DNA of 64,000 nt, taken from Coriaria nepalensis (lineage: Eukaryota > Streptophyta > Magnoliopsida > Cucurbitales > Coriariaceae). The translations under genes were made by a program, and so were the position numbers. The notes beneath the pieces were generated by a model that did no database searches, was not told where the DNA came from, and saw only the letters and a list, made by a program, of their open reading frames with translations. Numbering within the stretch: position 1 is the stretch's first letter; each line of letters opens with the position of its first letter. Location: NCBI GenBank assembly GCA_027186245.1, contig CP114487.1, positions 9,667,001 through 9,731,000 of the forward strand, written 5' to 3'. Positions 1 to 11,963 of this stretch are shown here, one piece after another.

Positions 1-39
1 TTCAGCTTCTTCACACTTGAATCAGAGATGGGATAGGTA

Positions 40-1201
40 TTAACTCGGCACATTTCCGACCACTGTATTATCAACCACAGTACCTAAATACCCAATCCCA
101 GAATTCCAGTATGCATGATGAATTGGAGCACTTCCATAAGGTAGTTGCCACATCCTTGTACCCATCATCCTAGGATTGAACAGAACTCCCCTATGCATAA
201 ATGGAGGAGCCCCATATCCAGTTCCACTATACACTCCTCCCATAGGATACCAACTCCCATATACATTACCCACAACTCTACCATAACATGGCGGCCCACC
301 ATGAAGAGGAACTGATCCAAAGCTAGGACCCATAAGTGGGTAATGTCCAGGAATTTGAACAGCGTTATTATCAACATACGCTCTTACATCTTTAACTCCT
401 TCGGTGGAATTGTTGTAGCCAGTGATGTTCTTAACCTCTTTAGGTATAGCTCTCTTCACCTCAACAAAACCGCCACTCAGTTCATGGAAGCTTTTCTTCA
501 TGACATTCTCAACAGCTTCCTCCGAGTCAAAGGTGATAAAACCGAACCCTCTAGGGCGTTGAGTTACACTGTCATGCATCACCACTAAATCTGATATCCT
601 ACCATACTTTTCAAAGTAATTTCTGAATTCATCTTCGGTTAGACTAGCTGATAAACCACCTACAAATATCTTTTTAGTACTATTTTGATAATTGTTGAAC
701 TCGTTTCTACCAGACATACTTGATCCTCTACTACTCCGTTGTTGATTTGGGACATGTTCAGTTCTGGGTACAGCCTTTTTCACTTCAACCTAGAAATTAG
801 GATAAATCATGAAGAAGTGCAACTCTGCAAAACTGTGTGTTTAAACTATGATAAAAAAATGAATCTTTTTCTACAAAAGAAAGAACCGACTGGTTGATTT
901 GAAATTTCCCTCAGCAGCTAAACAGAGTAAGTATTAAAGAAAATTAAGAGAATTAGGATTGGGAAAAACTAAAACTGACCGTTCTTCCCAGAATAATATG
1001 CTTGTCTTGAAGGGCTCTATCAGCGGAAGATCTGTCACAGAACCAAACGAAACCAAATCCTCTAGAGTTCTTGGTGCATCGATCTCTAGCGACGATCGAA
1101 CCCGAAACAGAACCGTACGCTTCAAAATGCTCTTCGAGAGCATCTTCACTTGTTTCCCGCGAAATTCCCCCGACGAAAAGCTTCGATTGATCGGACTTCA
1201 T
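40..1201 (-). CDS. Tandem-RRM RNA-binding protein (hnRNP / Musashi-DAZAP1 type)
   Basis: Two exons on the minus strand, 1201-980 and 789-40, encode 323 aa; the intron has GT and AG ends and falls between codons. Two RNA-recognition motifs are visible. RRM1 lies at about residues 5-78, with RNP2 LFVGGI and RNP1 RGFGFVWF. RRM2 lies at about 113-190, with RNP2 IFVGGL and RNP1 RGFGFITF near 154-161. The linker is basic (VKKAVPR), and the tail is rich in Gly, Tyr, Pro and Met, as in plant two-RRM hnRNPs. The family binds single-stranded RNA and acts in splicing, stability or transport of mRNA. The start is the first Met, directly before RRM1. The specific target is unknown. The 3' UTR runs off the window. 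Confidence 0.88.
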
Positions 1202-1403
1202 GTCAAATCACCCTCCAGATGGACGAAAGCCCTAAACCCCTAACTTGCACCAAAAGCCCTAGCGCGAGAGCTGGCACTCCGAAAAGGAATATTCGACATT
1301 CGTAGTATTCTAGTCTTCGATAAAATCCAAAATCATAATCTATGGTCAAACGTAGATATCCGGATCCAAGATTCGTAAACTTGGAAAAAAAGATTGATTT
1401 CTC

Positions 1404-1580
1404 AGGACTTGGGCTTAGGAAACAAGTATTGGGCCTATAAGCCCAAGACTTACAAATAATGCCCAATTTTTTTCCAACTACAAGCGGTTCCTTCATCTTT
1501 TAATGGGCTTTTGGGCTTTAACTCTAACTCAACTTTCTCAGGCCACCAGAACTTCCAGATGCCGTACGGCCCAATTTGAC
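1404..1580 (-). promoter_or_regulatory. Site II (TGGGCY) cluster upstream of the RRM gene
   Basis: Six TGGGCC/TGGGCT motifs in either orientation occur in about 170 bp: 1410-1415, 1430-1435, 1440-1445, 1504-1509, 1512-1517 and 1568-1573. They sit 200-370 bp upstream of the RRM start codon. Site II elements are known TCP-factor targets in promoters of growth-related housekeeping genes. The promoter role here is inferred from density and position. Confidence 0.5.
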
Positions 1581-1583
1581 TTT

Positions 1584-1615
<32 letters not shown>

Positions 1616-2090
1616 TTTTTTTCTCTTAAGAAGAAGTTTCTCGTGTTGATGATGTTCATTTGGAGGGGATTCAATCCCGAGATCTGCTCACATGGTGGGG
1701 TGATAGGTAGCTAGCTCAATACGAAAGCAATAAACAACAAATTATCAGTTAAAACATAAATAAACCGGTCGGGAAATATTCGATTATATCAATGTATGTG
1801 TGTGCACATTAATCATCTACATTAATCGAATCATACAAAACCTTTTATAATACATCTTAACATGTGACATGCGTATCGAAGTTCATATTCGCGTTTGAAT
1901 GGCTTACATATAATAACACATAACGAATACGCGAAGTTCTAGGTTTTTCCTCTAGCTTGTAGAAAAGAATGTCAAATCAAGTCAAGAGCATCTTCGTTCT
2001 TATACAAAATTGTAGATATAAGAATTCACAATTAATCATATCCTTCAAATCGCAAGTTATTTTCTAACACAACGATATTTTAAACGAAGT

Positions 2091-2095
<5 letters not shown>

Positions 2096-2134
<39 letters not shown>

Positions 2135-2135
2135 A
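2096..2135. repeat. (GA)n microsatellite followed by a G run
   Basis: About 15 uninterrupted GA units run directly into a run of G. It is a simple repeat likely to vary in length. Confidence 0.9.
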
Positions 2136-5100
2136 GTATAAATTCGATACATAGCAGATATTTTCGTAAGGAAAACATGGATGGGGGTTGAGAACGTAGG
2201 AGGTAGGGATGCATAGGGTGCTGCGAGGACTAGATAGATAGACAGGACCCTAGTGATAACAAAATAGGTAGAAGCTAGAGACACCCAGATTGATGCACAT
2301 GCAGACCGGCAAAAAAAAGGAAAGACAAAGCATGGTTGGCTTCTTGAAACTTGCACCCCTTTTTATGTTTTCTTTATTTTTTTTTTTAATAAATAAAACA
2401 AGATTAATTGCTCCTTCTTTTCATTCATTTTGACCAAAATCAAAACCCAGCAGCTGGTTTTACTTAAAGAAAAGACAATACCTTTAAACAGATTTTTCAT
2501 GCAAAACACCTAGAGAACTAAATAAACTACACACTTTTTTTTTTTTTTTTTTTTATATATTATCAAACCATATTATAAGTTCTTATATGCTCGTAATTCC
2601 CGATGCAGTTGTATTTTCATGTCTTGGAAACACACAAACTTAGAGAGGGACACAGACAAACGTAATCAATAATCATTTTCTTGTCCTAATAACTCAACTT
2701 AAAAAATTGTTTGTTTTTTTTTTTTTTTTTTCGAATGGGGACCACCAATTCAAAAGCGATCTTTTGAGTCAGCTTCATATGCTTGCTTCTAAATAAAAAC
2801 TACCTGATTATAATAATAATAATTATTATAATAATCGCTTGACAAGCGATATTTGAAAGTTATCTTGTCTCGTGTTTTCGCATTTGGCGTGTAGTAATTG
2901 TTAATGTTGGCTAAGGTTACGTGCATATGTCATGCCGCTGTAAAAATAATTTTACAGTCTTTTTACGGAAGCTAAGTAATAGTAGTAGTAAGAACTAAGA
3001 ACGTAGAAATAATTAATTGAATTCAAATGCAAAGATATCGGCTCATGAATCATTGAGTCATTCGAGTCATGGCTGCTGCCTGGCTGGACAAATCTTGTCT
3101 GGGTTCCATAAGAAATCAATGGTGGTCACGTAATTGGTGGGCCGAATGGCGAATGGGGACAAGCACGTATAAAAATCATGGCCGTACGGGCCCCAGCCTA
3201 AGCCTGTCGGCAAAGAGGAGGCGAGATGGCTTCCTTCCTCTTATCTTCTCTACATCCTTCCTTCTATCCTTTTCTCGTCCGGCTCTCTAAGCACTACATG
3301 TTAAGTAGCCAACACTTCTAACGTACCGCACACGTTCATCATTTTATTTTCCTTCTAGTTAGTTTCTTAAAAGGGTGTCTCGCACATGCATTCAGAGTTA
3401 ACGGCGTCTTGTTTTAGCAGCTGTCGCTCATTACAAATAATATCGGGTCCAAACAGTTTTAGATGGGACTTAATAAGGACAAGGCTGGGGCCCAGTAATG
3501 GGGCGACGTGGCATGACTACCACCACCTCATCGCACTTGCTGATTCACACGTCAACGTCAATTAAAACTCTCTTTTTTTTTTTTTTTCTCTCTCTATATG
3601 AAAAAGAATTAATATCAGAGTGAGGATTCCGAGATGATATGATGGAGATGGGTTTGGTTTTGGTTCGGGGAGCGATTTACTTCTTATCCGCTACCTATAT
3701 ATCTGTCCTGTAATTATATTTCAGCATTTAATTTTATCTAAATATTAGAGAAATAATATGTTAGAAAATAAATTTTAAAAATATAATATTATTTAAATAT
3801 AGTTAATTTAATTTTAAATATAAATAACTTATGAATTGTATTTAATCTTTTTTTTTTCTACCAATTTTTTTAGACTTGCAATATATCTCTCTCATTTTTC
3901 ACAATCTTATGAGTTATATTTAATATTATTAATATTTGAATCTTTTAACGATTTTGAATCTAAAATTTAAAGAGAAAGCAATTAAGGAAAAATATTTATC
4001 GCTCAAATTTGAATATGAAATTTAGATATTAATATTTAGACTATATATTGAGAACTCATATTAAATTTTCGGTCTAAAAAGATTATTAAATGATTTATGT
4101 TTTTCAATATCGATAATTATATTTTGAGTTTCTGATCAAGACTTAGTTATCACTAGAAGGTGGTTATTATGTATGTATTTATAGACTGGTAACTCGGTCT
4201 AAATCGAAAACCCAATCTATGTTTGAGTTACTGGTCCAAACTGAGTTGTAAATTTGAGTTCTCGATCCAGGCCAAGTTTTCTGTCTAGAATATAGTTAGT
4301 TACCATATATACCCTGCTAGACCAAAAACTCAGTCTATACTAGAAACTCAAATCGATAATTTGATCTAGATCTGAGTTCTCGGTTCAGACAGACAACTTG
4401 GTTTGAGTTGTTGGTCATAATATAATTCAACTAGTCATACCACTTTATATCATTTTTGTATTTTCAAACTTCATGAATAGATAAAATTAAATTATAAATT
4501 AATAAAGGAGCCCGGTTAAAATTGGATTGGAGAAGATTAAAATGGTCTGCTCTATATTTTTAAAGAATAATAAAAAATAATAATTATATTCAATTATTTG
4601 AACAAAAGATAAAGATGATAAAGAAAAATAAATAATATTTTTTATCTATTTATATTCTATTTTTAATATAATATATATATTTAATTATTGAATATAAAAA
4701 AAATAATTAAAAGTTATATTCATAAACAAATAAAATAATAATATAACAACTCCGCCCACTCTCTTTAATTCGAAAGATCTTGACCTTCATTTTATTTTAT
4801 CATATTATTTATTATTATTATTATTATCATTATTATTATTTACCTCGAATTCTTCTCATCACCGGCTACGAAGCAATAACTCTCTTCTTCTCTTTCTATC
4901 ACATGCTAGATCCGTACATATTTGATATTAACTTCTAGTTTTTACTTTTTAGTACGATTTGTTTTTTAACTAACGCATGTTCTGTATTGGAGTTTCCTAT
5001 GAAAAATGTCCGGATCGAAACGTTGCGTTTAATCTGTAGTTCCTGCTATGTTCTGTATTGGAGGAAGTCGATGGACGATTTGCCTTGTAAATCTAACGAC

Positions 5101-5293
5101 AGATCGAAACCAATAATTATGACTTAAATTAGTCAATGGCGGTTCCAAAATCGGCAGTTATAGTTGATTACTCTTGACAATATTACAGCCAAAGTGAAAC
5201 AAACTAATAATTATTGTCATAGTCATTTAGACGTACTTTCTTATACACTTATTGAGCATTAGAGATGGGATAGGTAAAGTATATGAGAACTTT

Positions 5294-5494
5294 GCTTTAA
5301 TACCAATTAATGATTAGCACCATTTAGCGTCTCGTTATATAAACTTGTAGTCTTGTATACTTGAATCAAATTATCAATACAACATCTACATCTAATAAGA
5401 TGCGGTAACACTTTGTCGAACTGTTCGAAAACACGTGCGATCGGATGTAGAACCACTTGAAAACACGACGAAAACCCCGTTTGCGGTTTCAACA
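5294..5494 (-). mobile_element. Possible remnant 5' LTR plus primer-binding site
   Basis: On the minus strand a 184 bp block (5494-5311) starts TGTTGAAAC and ends ATCA, which are TG...CA ends. Five bases further on is tggtattaaagc (5305-5294). It matches 10 of 12 bases of TGGTATCAGAGC, the common plant LTR primer-binding site complementary to initiator tRNA-Met. No second LTR, gag or pol was found and no target-site duplication is evident. It may be a decayed copia- or TRIM-like element; chance resemblance is possible. Confidence 0.3.
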
Positions 5495-6571
5495 TTTGAC
5501 GTTGTGTACCGATGATTAATCTGTTTTCAAACTTAATATGAAGATTAAAGAAGGGTGCCTAATTTGAGGAATGCCGCGTGCTCATTGAAGTCATCATCAA
5601 GCTTTAATTTACAAGCTAACCGATCGAGCGAGGGCTAATTAATATAAACTCTAGAAACACACGCATGGATCGGATCGACTTCTAGGTTTTCTTTCTTTAG
5701 TTTTAATTTTCATGAGAAAGAAAGAGAGTTATATACATATAAACAGCTGCATGTGCTCGGAAAGCCACTTGATAATATATATATTAAACACGTTATTAGA
5801 TACCTGACTAAACTAATCAAGGCACGAAAACACCTTCTTCTTCTTTTTTTTTTTTAATTATAAATAAATTAATTATTAGCCCAAGACTTACCCGATACAT
5901 AAAACTTCTTTGACCACACAATCTCACAAACTGCAGGGATAGTCACAGCTCAGAATGTAATACAATGAAATGAATCTCAAATACGTAAAGATCTGAGCAG
6001 GCAGATAAGGTAGGGAGCTATCATCCCAGCCAAATACGTGGTATTGGATAACATCAGTTCATGCAGTACTCCCTCTTGTGCTCCCTTAACTCACATTTCT
6101 AATTCTTAATTTTTGTGAACTTTATAAAATCTTTGCAGACAGTAAATAAAGGATTGTAAATTATAAAAGGTAAGAGCATATAATAAAATAGTATATATTT
6201 AGGGTTTATATAAGACAAGTTGTCACGCTTTTATCACGTTCCCAGCTTTGAATAACCCTTCGAGATTCGAGAAACATAAAATTACTAATTAAGTAACGCA
6301 TTATTATTATTATTATTATTAAAGATAACAATTCCATGTCAAAATCCAATTAATTATTATTAAAAAAAAGATAAAAGAAAAAAAAAAAAGGTAATGAAAT
6401 AGGAAGTCCAAGTAAATAGAATGAATACCGGTCCGGTTTTCTGATTCAGCTTTAAAAGCAAACAATATCCCTCTCTTTAAACCCTCCATAAAAATCTCTC
6501 TCCCTCTCTTTACAGGAAGATGTCTCAACGCAGCATGCCCTCGAGCTAGAAGTTTTGTTCCAATAAGATTA

Positions 6572-8425
6572 ATGGATTCCGGAATGGCGTGTCTAGATGG
6601 GTTAACGGTCGGTTCAGACAGCAGTGGCACTGGTTTTTCTTCTCTACTTAATCGGTCATCGGATCCTGAAACGGTGAAGCAGCAGAAATGGTTGGGAGCA
6701 TCACCAACAGGGCTGGAAAAGCAGGAGAGATCCGCAGCTGTCGTCGGCGAAGATGACTTCTGGATGATGAGGAGCTCAAAAGTGATGAAGTCTGACGAAT
6801 ATGATTTCTCCTCGTCAACATCAGCATCGAAGGCAATGATGCTCTTCCAGCAGCAGAGGAATAATAATTATTATTATTACAATAACTATAATAATAATAA
6901 TAATAATACATTACTGAGATCTGACGGCATGCCTCAAAACCAGATGCTTAACTTCTCTGAAGCCTGTAATAGAAATGCAGGTATTGATTATAAATAAGTA
7001 AACATGCATGGTACTTTTAAAAATAAATAAATAAATAAATAAATTGGCTGATGTTTCAAGTTTTTTTGGGGCGGTAGATGATTCGTGGATTGTTTGTTCA
7101 ATTTACAGGGTATAGCTACGGAAGCATGAGTTGTGGGAGTAGTATGAATAGCGGCGGTTTAAGAGGAGTGAGAGGACCATTTACTCCGTCGCAGTGGATG
7201 GAGCTTGAACATCAGGCTTTGATTTACAAGTACATAACTGCAAATGTGCCTGTTCCCTCCAATCTTCTCATTCCCATTGAAAAGGCCTTCGAATCTGCTG
7301 GAATATTCTGCGCCTTTTCCGGTGGTCTTCTCGGACCCAATACTTGTAAGTGCCGTCGGAATATATACATTTTTTCCGTTAATCTAGGCTTTGCACGTCT
7401 CGAGTACTATTTTTTTATTGTATGTTTTTTGTCTTATGTGTATAGTGGGATGGGGTAGTTCTTTCCATCTAGGATTATCCAACAGCTCCGACCCGGAACC
7501 GGGAAGGTGTCGTCGTACCGACGGGAAGAAATGGCGTTGCTCTCGAGATGCGGTCGCCGATCAGAAGTACTGCGAGCGCCACATGAACAGAGGCCGTCAC
7601 CGTTCAAGAAAGCCTGTGGAAGGCCCCCCTGGCCATTCCGTTACCGGAAACAATCCCACCACCACCAACATGCACAAACCCACCCGCTCTCCTTCCTCCG
7701 CCGCAGCCGGTGTCGCACCCACCACCACCACCACTCCGCTTCCCCGCCAACACCAAATCTCTTACCGCCCAGAACAACATTCTAGAACAGACTTTGGAAT
7801 AGTCTCGTCTGAATCCCTCCTCAACCCATCACGGAAAAGCTCTGAACTTGAAACGGAGTCACAGCAGCAGCAGCAGCAACATTCCCTCCGCCAGTTCATG
7901 GACGACTGGCCCAAAACCGACTCTAGCAACCGGCCCACCGTCTCTTGGCCCGAGCCCAACGATCATGATCAGATGCAATCAGAAAGAACTGAATTATCAA
8001 TCTCAATCCCGCTCGCAGCCGTTCCTTCCGATTTCATGTCCTCAACTTCATCCCCTGCTAATGACCCGAAACTCGCCCTCTCACCGCCAAGGCTCTGTCT
8101 TCGCGAATTCTACGGTGGTAGAATTGCACCCATATCTTGGGAAAACAACAGTTCTCCTTCCATGGGTGGTCCCTTAGGTGAAGTTTTGCATCAGAAAAGC
8201 AACAATAATAATAATAATAACAGTTCTTCTCTGGGCTCGTCATCAGCTTCACCAACAGGGGTTTTACAGAGAATTAGTGCATTTGGGTCTGTTTCTAACA
8301 GCAGCGCTGGAAGTAGTCCAGGAGCAGAGAATCATCAAAAGACCCAGGAAGAAAGGGCTAGCTTTTCATGCAATGAAGATGACTATCATCATACTCATCG
8401 TCATTTCCATGGATCAATCGTGTGA
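6572..8425 (+). CDS. Growth-regulating factor (GRF) transcription factor, QLQ + WRC
   Basis: Three exons (6572-6980, 7109-7345, 7446-8425) give 541 aa in frame. A QLQ domain lies at about residues 159-194 ([20 protein letters not shown]); in this family it binds the coactivator GIF. A WRC domain lies at about 231-275 with the C-x9-C-x10-C-x2-H zinc ligands at C237, C247, C258 and H261, plus the basic nuclear signal [11 protein letters not shown]. The N-terminus carries Asn/Tyr runs, and the tail is Ser-, Gln- and Asn-rich. GRF-GIF complexes promote cell proliferation in leaves and meristems. A perfect miR396 site sits in the WRC-encoding exon. Resemblance is closest to the GRF1/GRF2 group, but I do not assign a number. 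Intron 1 has an (AAAT)n tract. Confidence 0.95.
7601..7621 (+). promoter_or_regulatory. miR396 target site in the GRF coding sequence
   Basis: This 21-nt block encodes RSRKPVE at the end of the WRC domain. It is identical to the conserved GRF target of miR396, including the extra C that forms a bulge opposite the microRNA. In plants miR396 directs cleavage of GRF mRNAs and limits them to dividing tissue. The site is read directly; regulation is inferred from the family. Confidence 0.92.
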
Positions 8426-9445
8426 AAGATAAGACCTTGTTCTTCATTTTCCTCCACTAACCTATCCTTCTCTTGAACTATCCTGTGTTTTTGATTGATT
8501 AATTAGTTCTGGGAAATCCTTAAGAAAATGTATTGTATTTTCTTTTCTTAATTTTGTTTGTTTGTATGTTGGGGTGGTTAATTTTATTTTTGTTAATTAA
8601 TGACAGTTAGCTTGTGGCCAAAAAGTACTTGTATCGACGGGTAACCTAATGTCGTGAAAGCATCCGGTGTATTGTCGTTTGCTGGACCTTTGAGCATGCT
8701 TCTGAATCCCAAACCAACGGCCCACGATTGTATGACTAATGGGCCTCAGAGCATAAATTTGTTTGTGAAACGTAAAATCATGAAATGCATGTTGGGCCTT
8801 AAAAGTCAGAAAGAGGTGGTATTAATATGTACTCTCATGCAAGTACGAAGCCAAGTCTGTTGTACTGTCGTGTTATATCTAAACCGGAAAGGTTACGATC
8901 CTTGCCTTGAGTATTTTAATGCTACGTCAATGAGATTAACTTGTAGGCTTCTCCATCCTGTCAGTTGCTACGTTGGAGATGGTTCTATAATTTGCCGCCT
9001 GCTTTTCTGTATCCAATGTCTGGTTATTACTACTTGTTTGAGTTGTAATATTTTAAGGCCAAAGGGTCAGGTCAGTCACTTGAATGAGTATACATAAGAC
9101 ATCCTTAGACCTTACTGATTCCTCGAGTATCTAATATTAGTGTTAAAGTCAACCATTCGCAACTTTGTCCCTTTTCATCAATTATGTACATTGGCTTTTT
9201 GTATGACCAAGACATTTACGAAAAAACTTCGCTTCTCCAATCACTCTAATCCATACTCTTCAATCCTCTTTAAAAGCCAAATCCCATTTCTTGCTTGTTA
9301 GGCTCGCTAAAACCAATGAATTGCATCATATATATAATACAAGTGACCCCATTTACATACATAAATTCATTTTACAAGAAACTTAATCAAACAAAGTCCT
9401 AGTTTTCTACACTGCAATTTGAGAAAGAAAAAAAAAGGAGTAAGA
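8426..9445. other. Intergenic, GRF 3' flank and upstream region of the next gene
   Basis: It holds the GRF 3' UTR (T-rich, about 8430-8600) and TGGGCC/GGCCCA motifs around 8718-8797, which could be promoter elements. An open frame at 8654-9097 lacks family resemblance and is not called. A purine-rich leader precedes the next start codon. Confidence 0.4.
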
Positions 9446-9925
9446 ATGAATTGCAACAAGGTTGATCCAATATCGGCGAACAAGCCCTTCTCATGGGCGG
9501 AAAAGAAGACTGGGTTTGATTCAAACCCGACTCTTCAAGATTTCCTGGACTTGAAGCTACCGCCTCCTCCTAATCCTTCAGAAAGCTATAGGTTCACACT
9601 ACACCCTGAATTACAAGTCCCTCTACCACCCTGCACTTTCCTGCCAGCTCAAACTCCTTCTAGAAGCTTCTCAATGAAGGGTATCATTAGAAAGCATCCA
9701 AATCTTGAAGACCCTTTTCTTGCGGCCTACATCAACTGCACCCAGAGCAATAGTACTACTGCTGCTGGTGCTAAAAAAGGGAAGTGGCTCAAAGGGAAAT
9801 TTTGGAATAGGATTCTGGATAAGTATATTGTTCATCATTTTCTCCTTTCTAAGAGGTTGTTGCAGAAGAGAGAGAATTCTGTCAGGGTTTCTGAGCTTAC
9901 TTATGAACAAGAACGAGATCAGTAA
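9446..9925 (+). CDS. Uncharacterised plant protein, 159 aa
   Basis: Single-exon frame. I start it at the ATG at 9446 (MNCNKVD), because the in-frame codons from 9419 are a poly-lysine stretch that looks like A-rich leader. Visible features are a short motif near residues 28-38 (NPTLQDFLDLKLP), a proline-rich stretch, and a basic Trp-containing patch near 108-119 (KKGKWLKGKFWNRI). The C-terminus is basic and helical. No signal peptide or membrane segment is seen. The composition and the 5' leader support a real small gene, but I recognise no function. A very long TATATG array starts about 100 bp after the stop codon. Confidence 0.65.
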   Translation: MNCNKVDPISANKPFSWAEKKTGFDSNPTLQDFLDLKLPPPPNPSESYRFTLHPELQVPLPPCTFLPAQTPSRSFSMKGIIRKHPNLEDPFLAAYINCTQSNSTTAAGAKKGKWLKGKFWNRILDKYIVHHFLLSKRLLQKRENSVRVSELTYEQERDQ

Positions 9926-10029
9926 CAAGCTGATGATCATTATTTAGTTATACATAATAACATATAGTTTTGTTTATTTGTGTCTTACTTAATCTCTTGT
10001 AACATGCACTTTGTCGTCTTGATGTATGC

Positions 10030-10370
<341 letters not shown>

Positions 10371-10714
10371 ATCAGTATATATGTTAAAGAATTTTATCTT
10401 AGCGCCCCAAATGTGCATGGTGGGGAAAATGAAGCCCTTTTCACATGGAATGAGACCATCAGACACTCTTATAACCATCAGCCTTCAACAACTAACCGAC
10501 TAGAAAGTTCTTTTTATATATATCTCGCATCTACATGCGCTTCTGTTAATCGGTGTTTCTCTATATATGCAGGTGACATAAATGCTAGAAAAGAAGAAAA
10601 AAAAAATGTGGCTTACAATAAAAAAGCCAGCAAAACGAGAGGAGTGGATAGTCTAGATTCTAGATCAGCATACGAGTATAGTGTAATTGAAGAGTTTAAA
10701 AGGAGGAAACATGA

Positions 10715-11963
10715 TTAAAAGAAACCTAGTGGCGTAAGTAAATGAGCCATTTCTGTAACTATTTCACGTGTAATTTCTGTTAGAATGGCTTCACTGACCT
10801 CTGTTGCTATATCATGCTTTTCCGGCTCGAAAGCCGTCCATTCTTTTGCTGAACTCGAGTTATTCAAATCCAACAAATTGATTCTATTTTTTACTTTTCC
10901 AGCTTCTTTACCCCTTAAGTTAATATGATCAAATACGAGCTTCCCCATTTCTTCAAACCTTAACTCTGTCCTTCTCTTGGAATGATCCTCTACCACTTCC
11001 TTTACAGAGTCAAAAAGAAGCTGTTTTGTGTCTTGTAACACCCTCTTGCATAATAACAGCTGAGGGGAAGAATTACTAGTAGACCTGAGAATATCTTGCA
11101 TTCCTAAATTTCCTGAACAGCCTCCTGATTTATTCTCAGTTTGTGAATCAAGCATTAGTTCCCATAGAGTGGCTGACAAAATTGTGTCCACTGTTATTTT
11201 CTTTGTTACGCTGAAACAATGGCGTTGTGGGTTATGATCTTCTGGAAATTTTCTTAAACTTGCTCCGCTGTTTCATTCATTAAACTAAGATTACTCCATT
11301 AGCCAGTACATAATATTAATCTGCAGCTATAAGGGTCGAGTTGCTTACTCTGTTTCATGCATCTCTGTTTCAGCTTGTAATCTGCAGCAGCCTGTCGGCT
11401 TTGTTCAGTAATTAAGTCATCCATTAATTTTTTCTGATAGACCAATATATGTTAGATGTATCCTGAATCATCGAGAAAGATTTGAGTCTTACCTCTTTTT
11501 GTTCAAGGATTATTGGGTCCAACGATTGAGAAGTTTCTGCAGCTTCTGCACTATGATCTTTTATCTCTGAAATGGATGATTCTTCTTTTTCAGTATCAGA
11601 GCAAGAATCAAACATGGTTCTGCTACTTGCAGATGAATATCGTTCTGACTCACCAAAGCTAAAAAAGCGGTGATCATTCTTATCAGAAACTTCAGTTTTC
11701 TGTTTCTGATCATCGTGATCTGTTTTGACTAGCTTCCTCTGTATTGTCCTCAATATTCTGGTGAAGTGTGGAGCTCCCCTTTTACCCTTTTCAATTCCAC
11801 ATCTTGTCGTTGATATCGGCTTCACAATATCACTCTTTGAATTCAATCTCCTTTTCAAATATCCTCTCTCTAGAAGGTATATCTCTAAGATGAAAGGCTC
11901 TTGCTTCTGTTCCACAAGCTGTCCCAGCTTTTTCACCTGTGGTTTTGGCTTTGTGGATGCCAT
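10715..11963 (-). CDS. Uncharacterised protein with a DUF4378-like C-terminal domain
   Basis: Three minus-strand exons (11963-11493, 11433-11349, 11190-10715) join in frame to 343 aa; each has GT and AG ends. The N-terminal half is basic and Ser-rich with no recognised fold. The C-terminal third has the pattern of plant DUF4378 domains: LLFDSVKEVVE, then KEWTAFE, then an acidic helix (DIATEVSEAILTEITREIVTEM). In larger plant proteins this domain is found with TON1-recruiting motifs and microtubule-linked functions, but I see no such motif here. Function is unknown. The last intron has a pyrimidine-poor acceptor (AATAACAG), so that junction is the least certain. Confidence 0.72.

Larger units (their letters stand above)
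1581..6571. other. Long non-coding interval upstream of the GRF gene
   Basis: No convincing exon is seen over 5 kb. It contains a (TTC)n/T tract (1581-1623), a GA microsatellite (2096-2126), several T runs of 15-18 and very AT-rich DNA at 3700-4740. It also holds a degenerate repeat field at 4130-4420 and a possible LTR remnant at 5294-5494. The last few hundred bases, with TATATAA near 6205 and a CT-rich leader near 6465-6520, are probably the GRF promoter and 5' UTR. Confidence 0.5.

Noticed and set aside
24..42. 16 bp shared between the RRM gene end and 5262-5280 (agagatgggataggta)
   Set aside because: A single 16-mer match in 64 kb is compatible with chance and there is no wider alignment.
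2806..2836. ATA/TAT-rich near-palindrome that could be a hairpin
   Set aside because: The perfect arm is only about 7 bp and simple AT repeats produce this easily; no microRNA-like stem.
3069..3290. 73-codon frame starting MAAAWLDKSCL
   Set aside because: No family resemblance, and the composition looks like upstream non-coding DNA.
8654..9097. 147-codon frame downstream of the GRF gene
   Set aside because: No recognisable domain; it overlaps TGGGCC promoter-like motifs.
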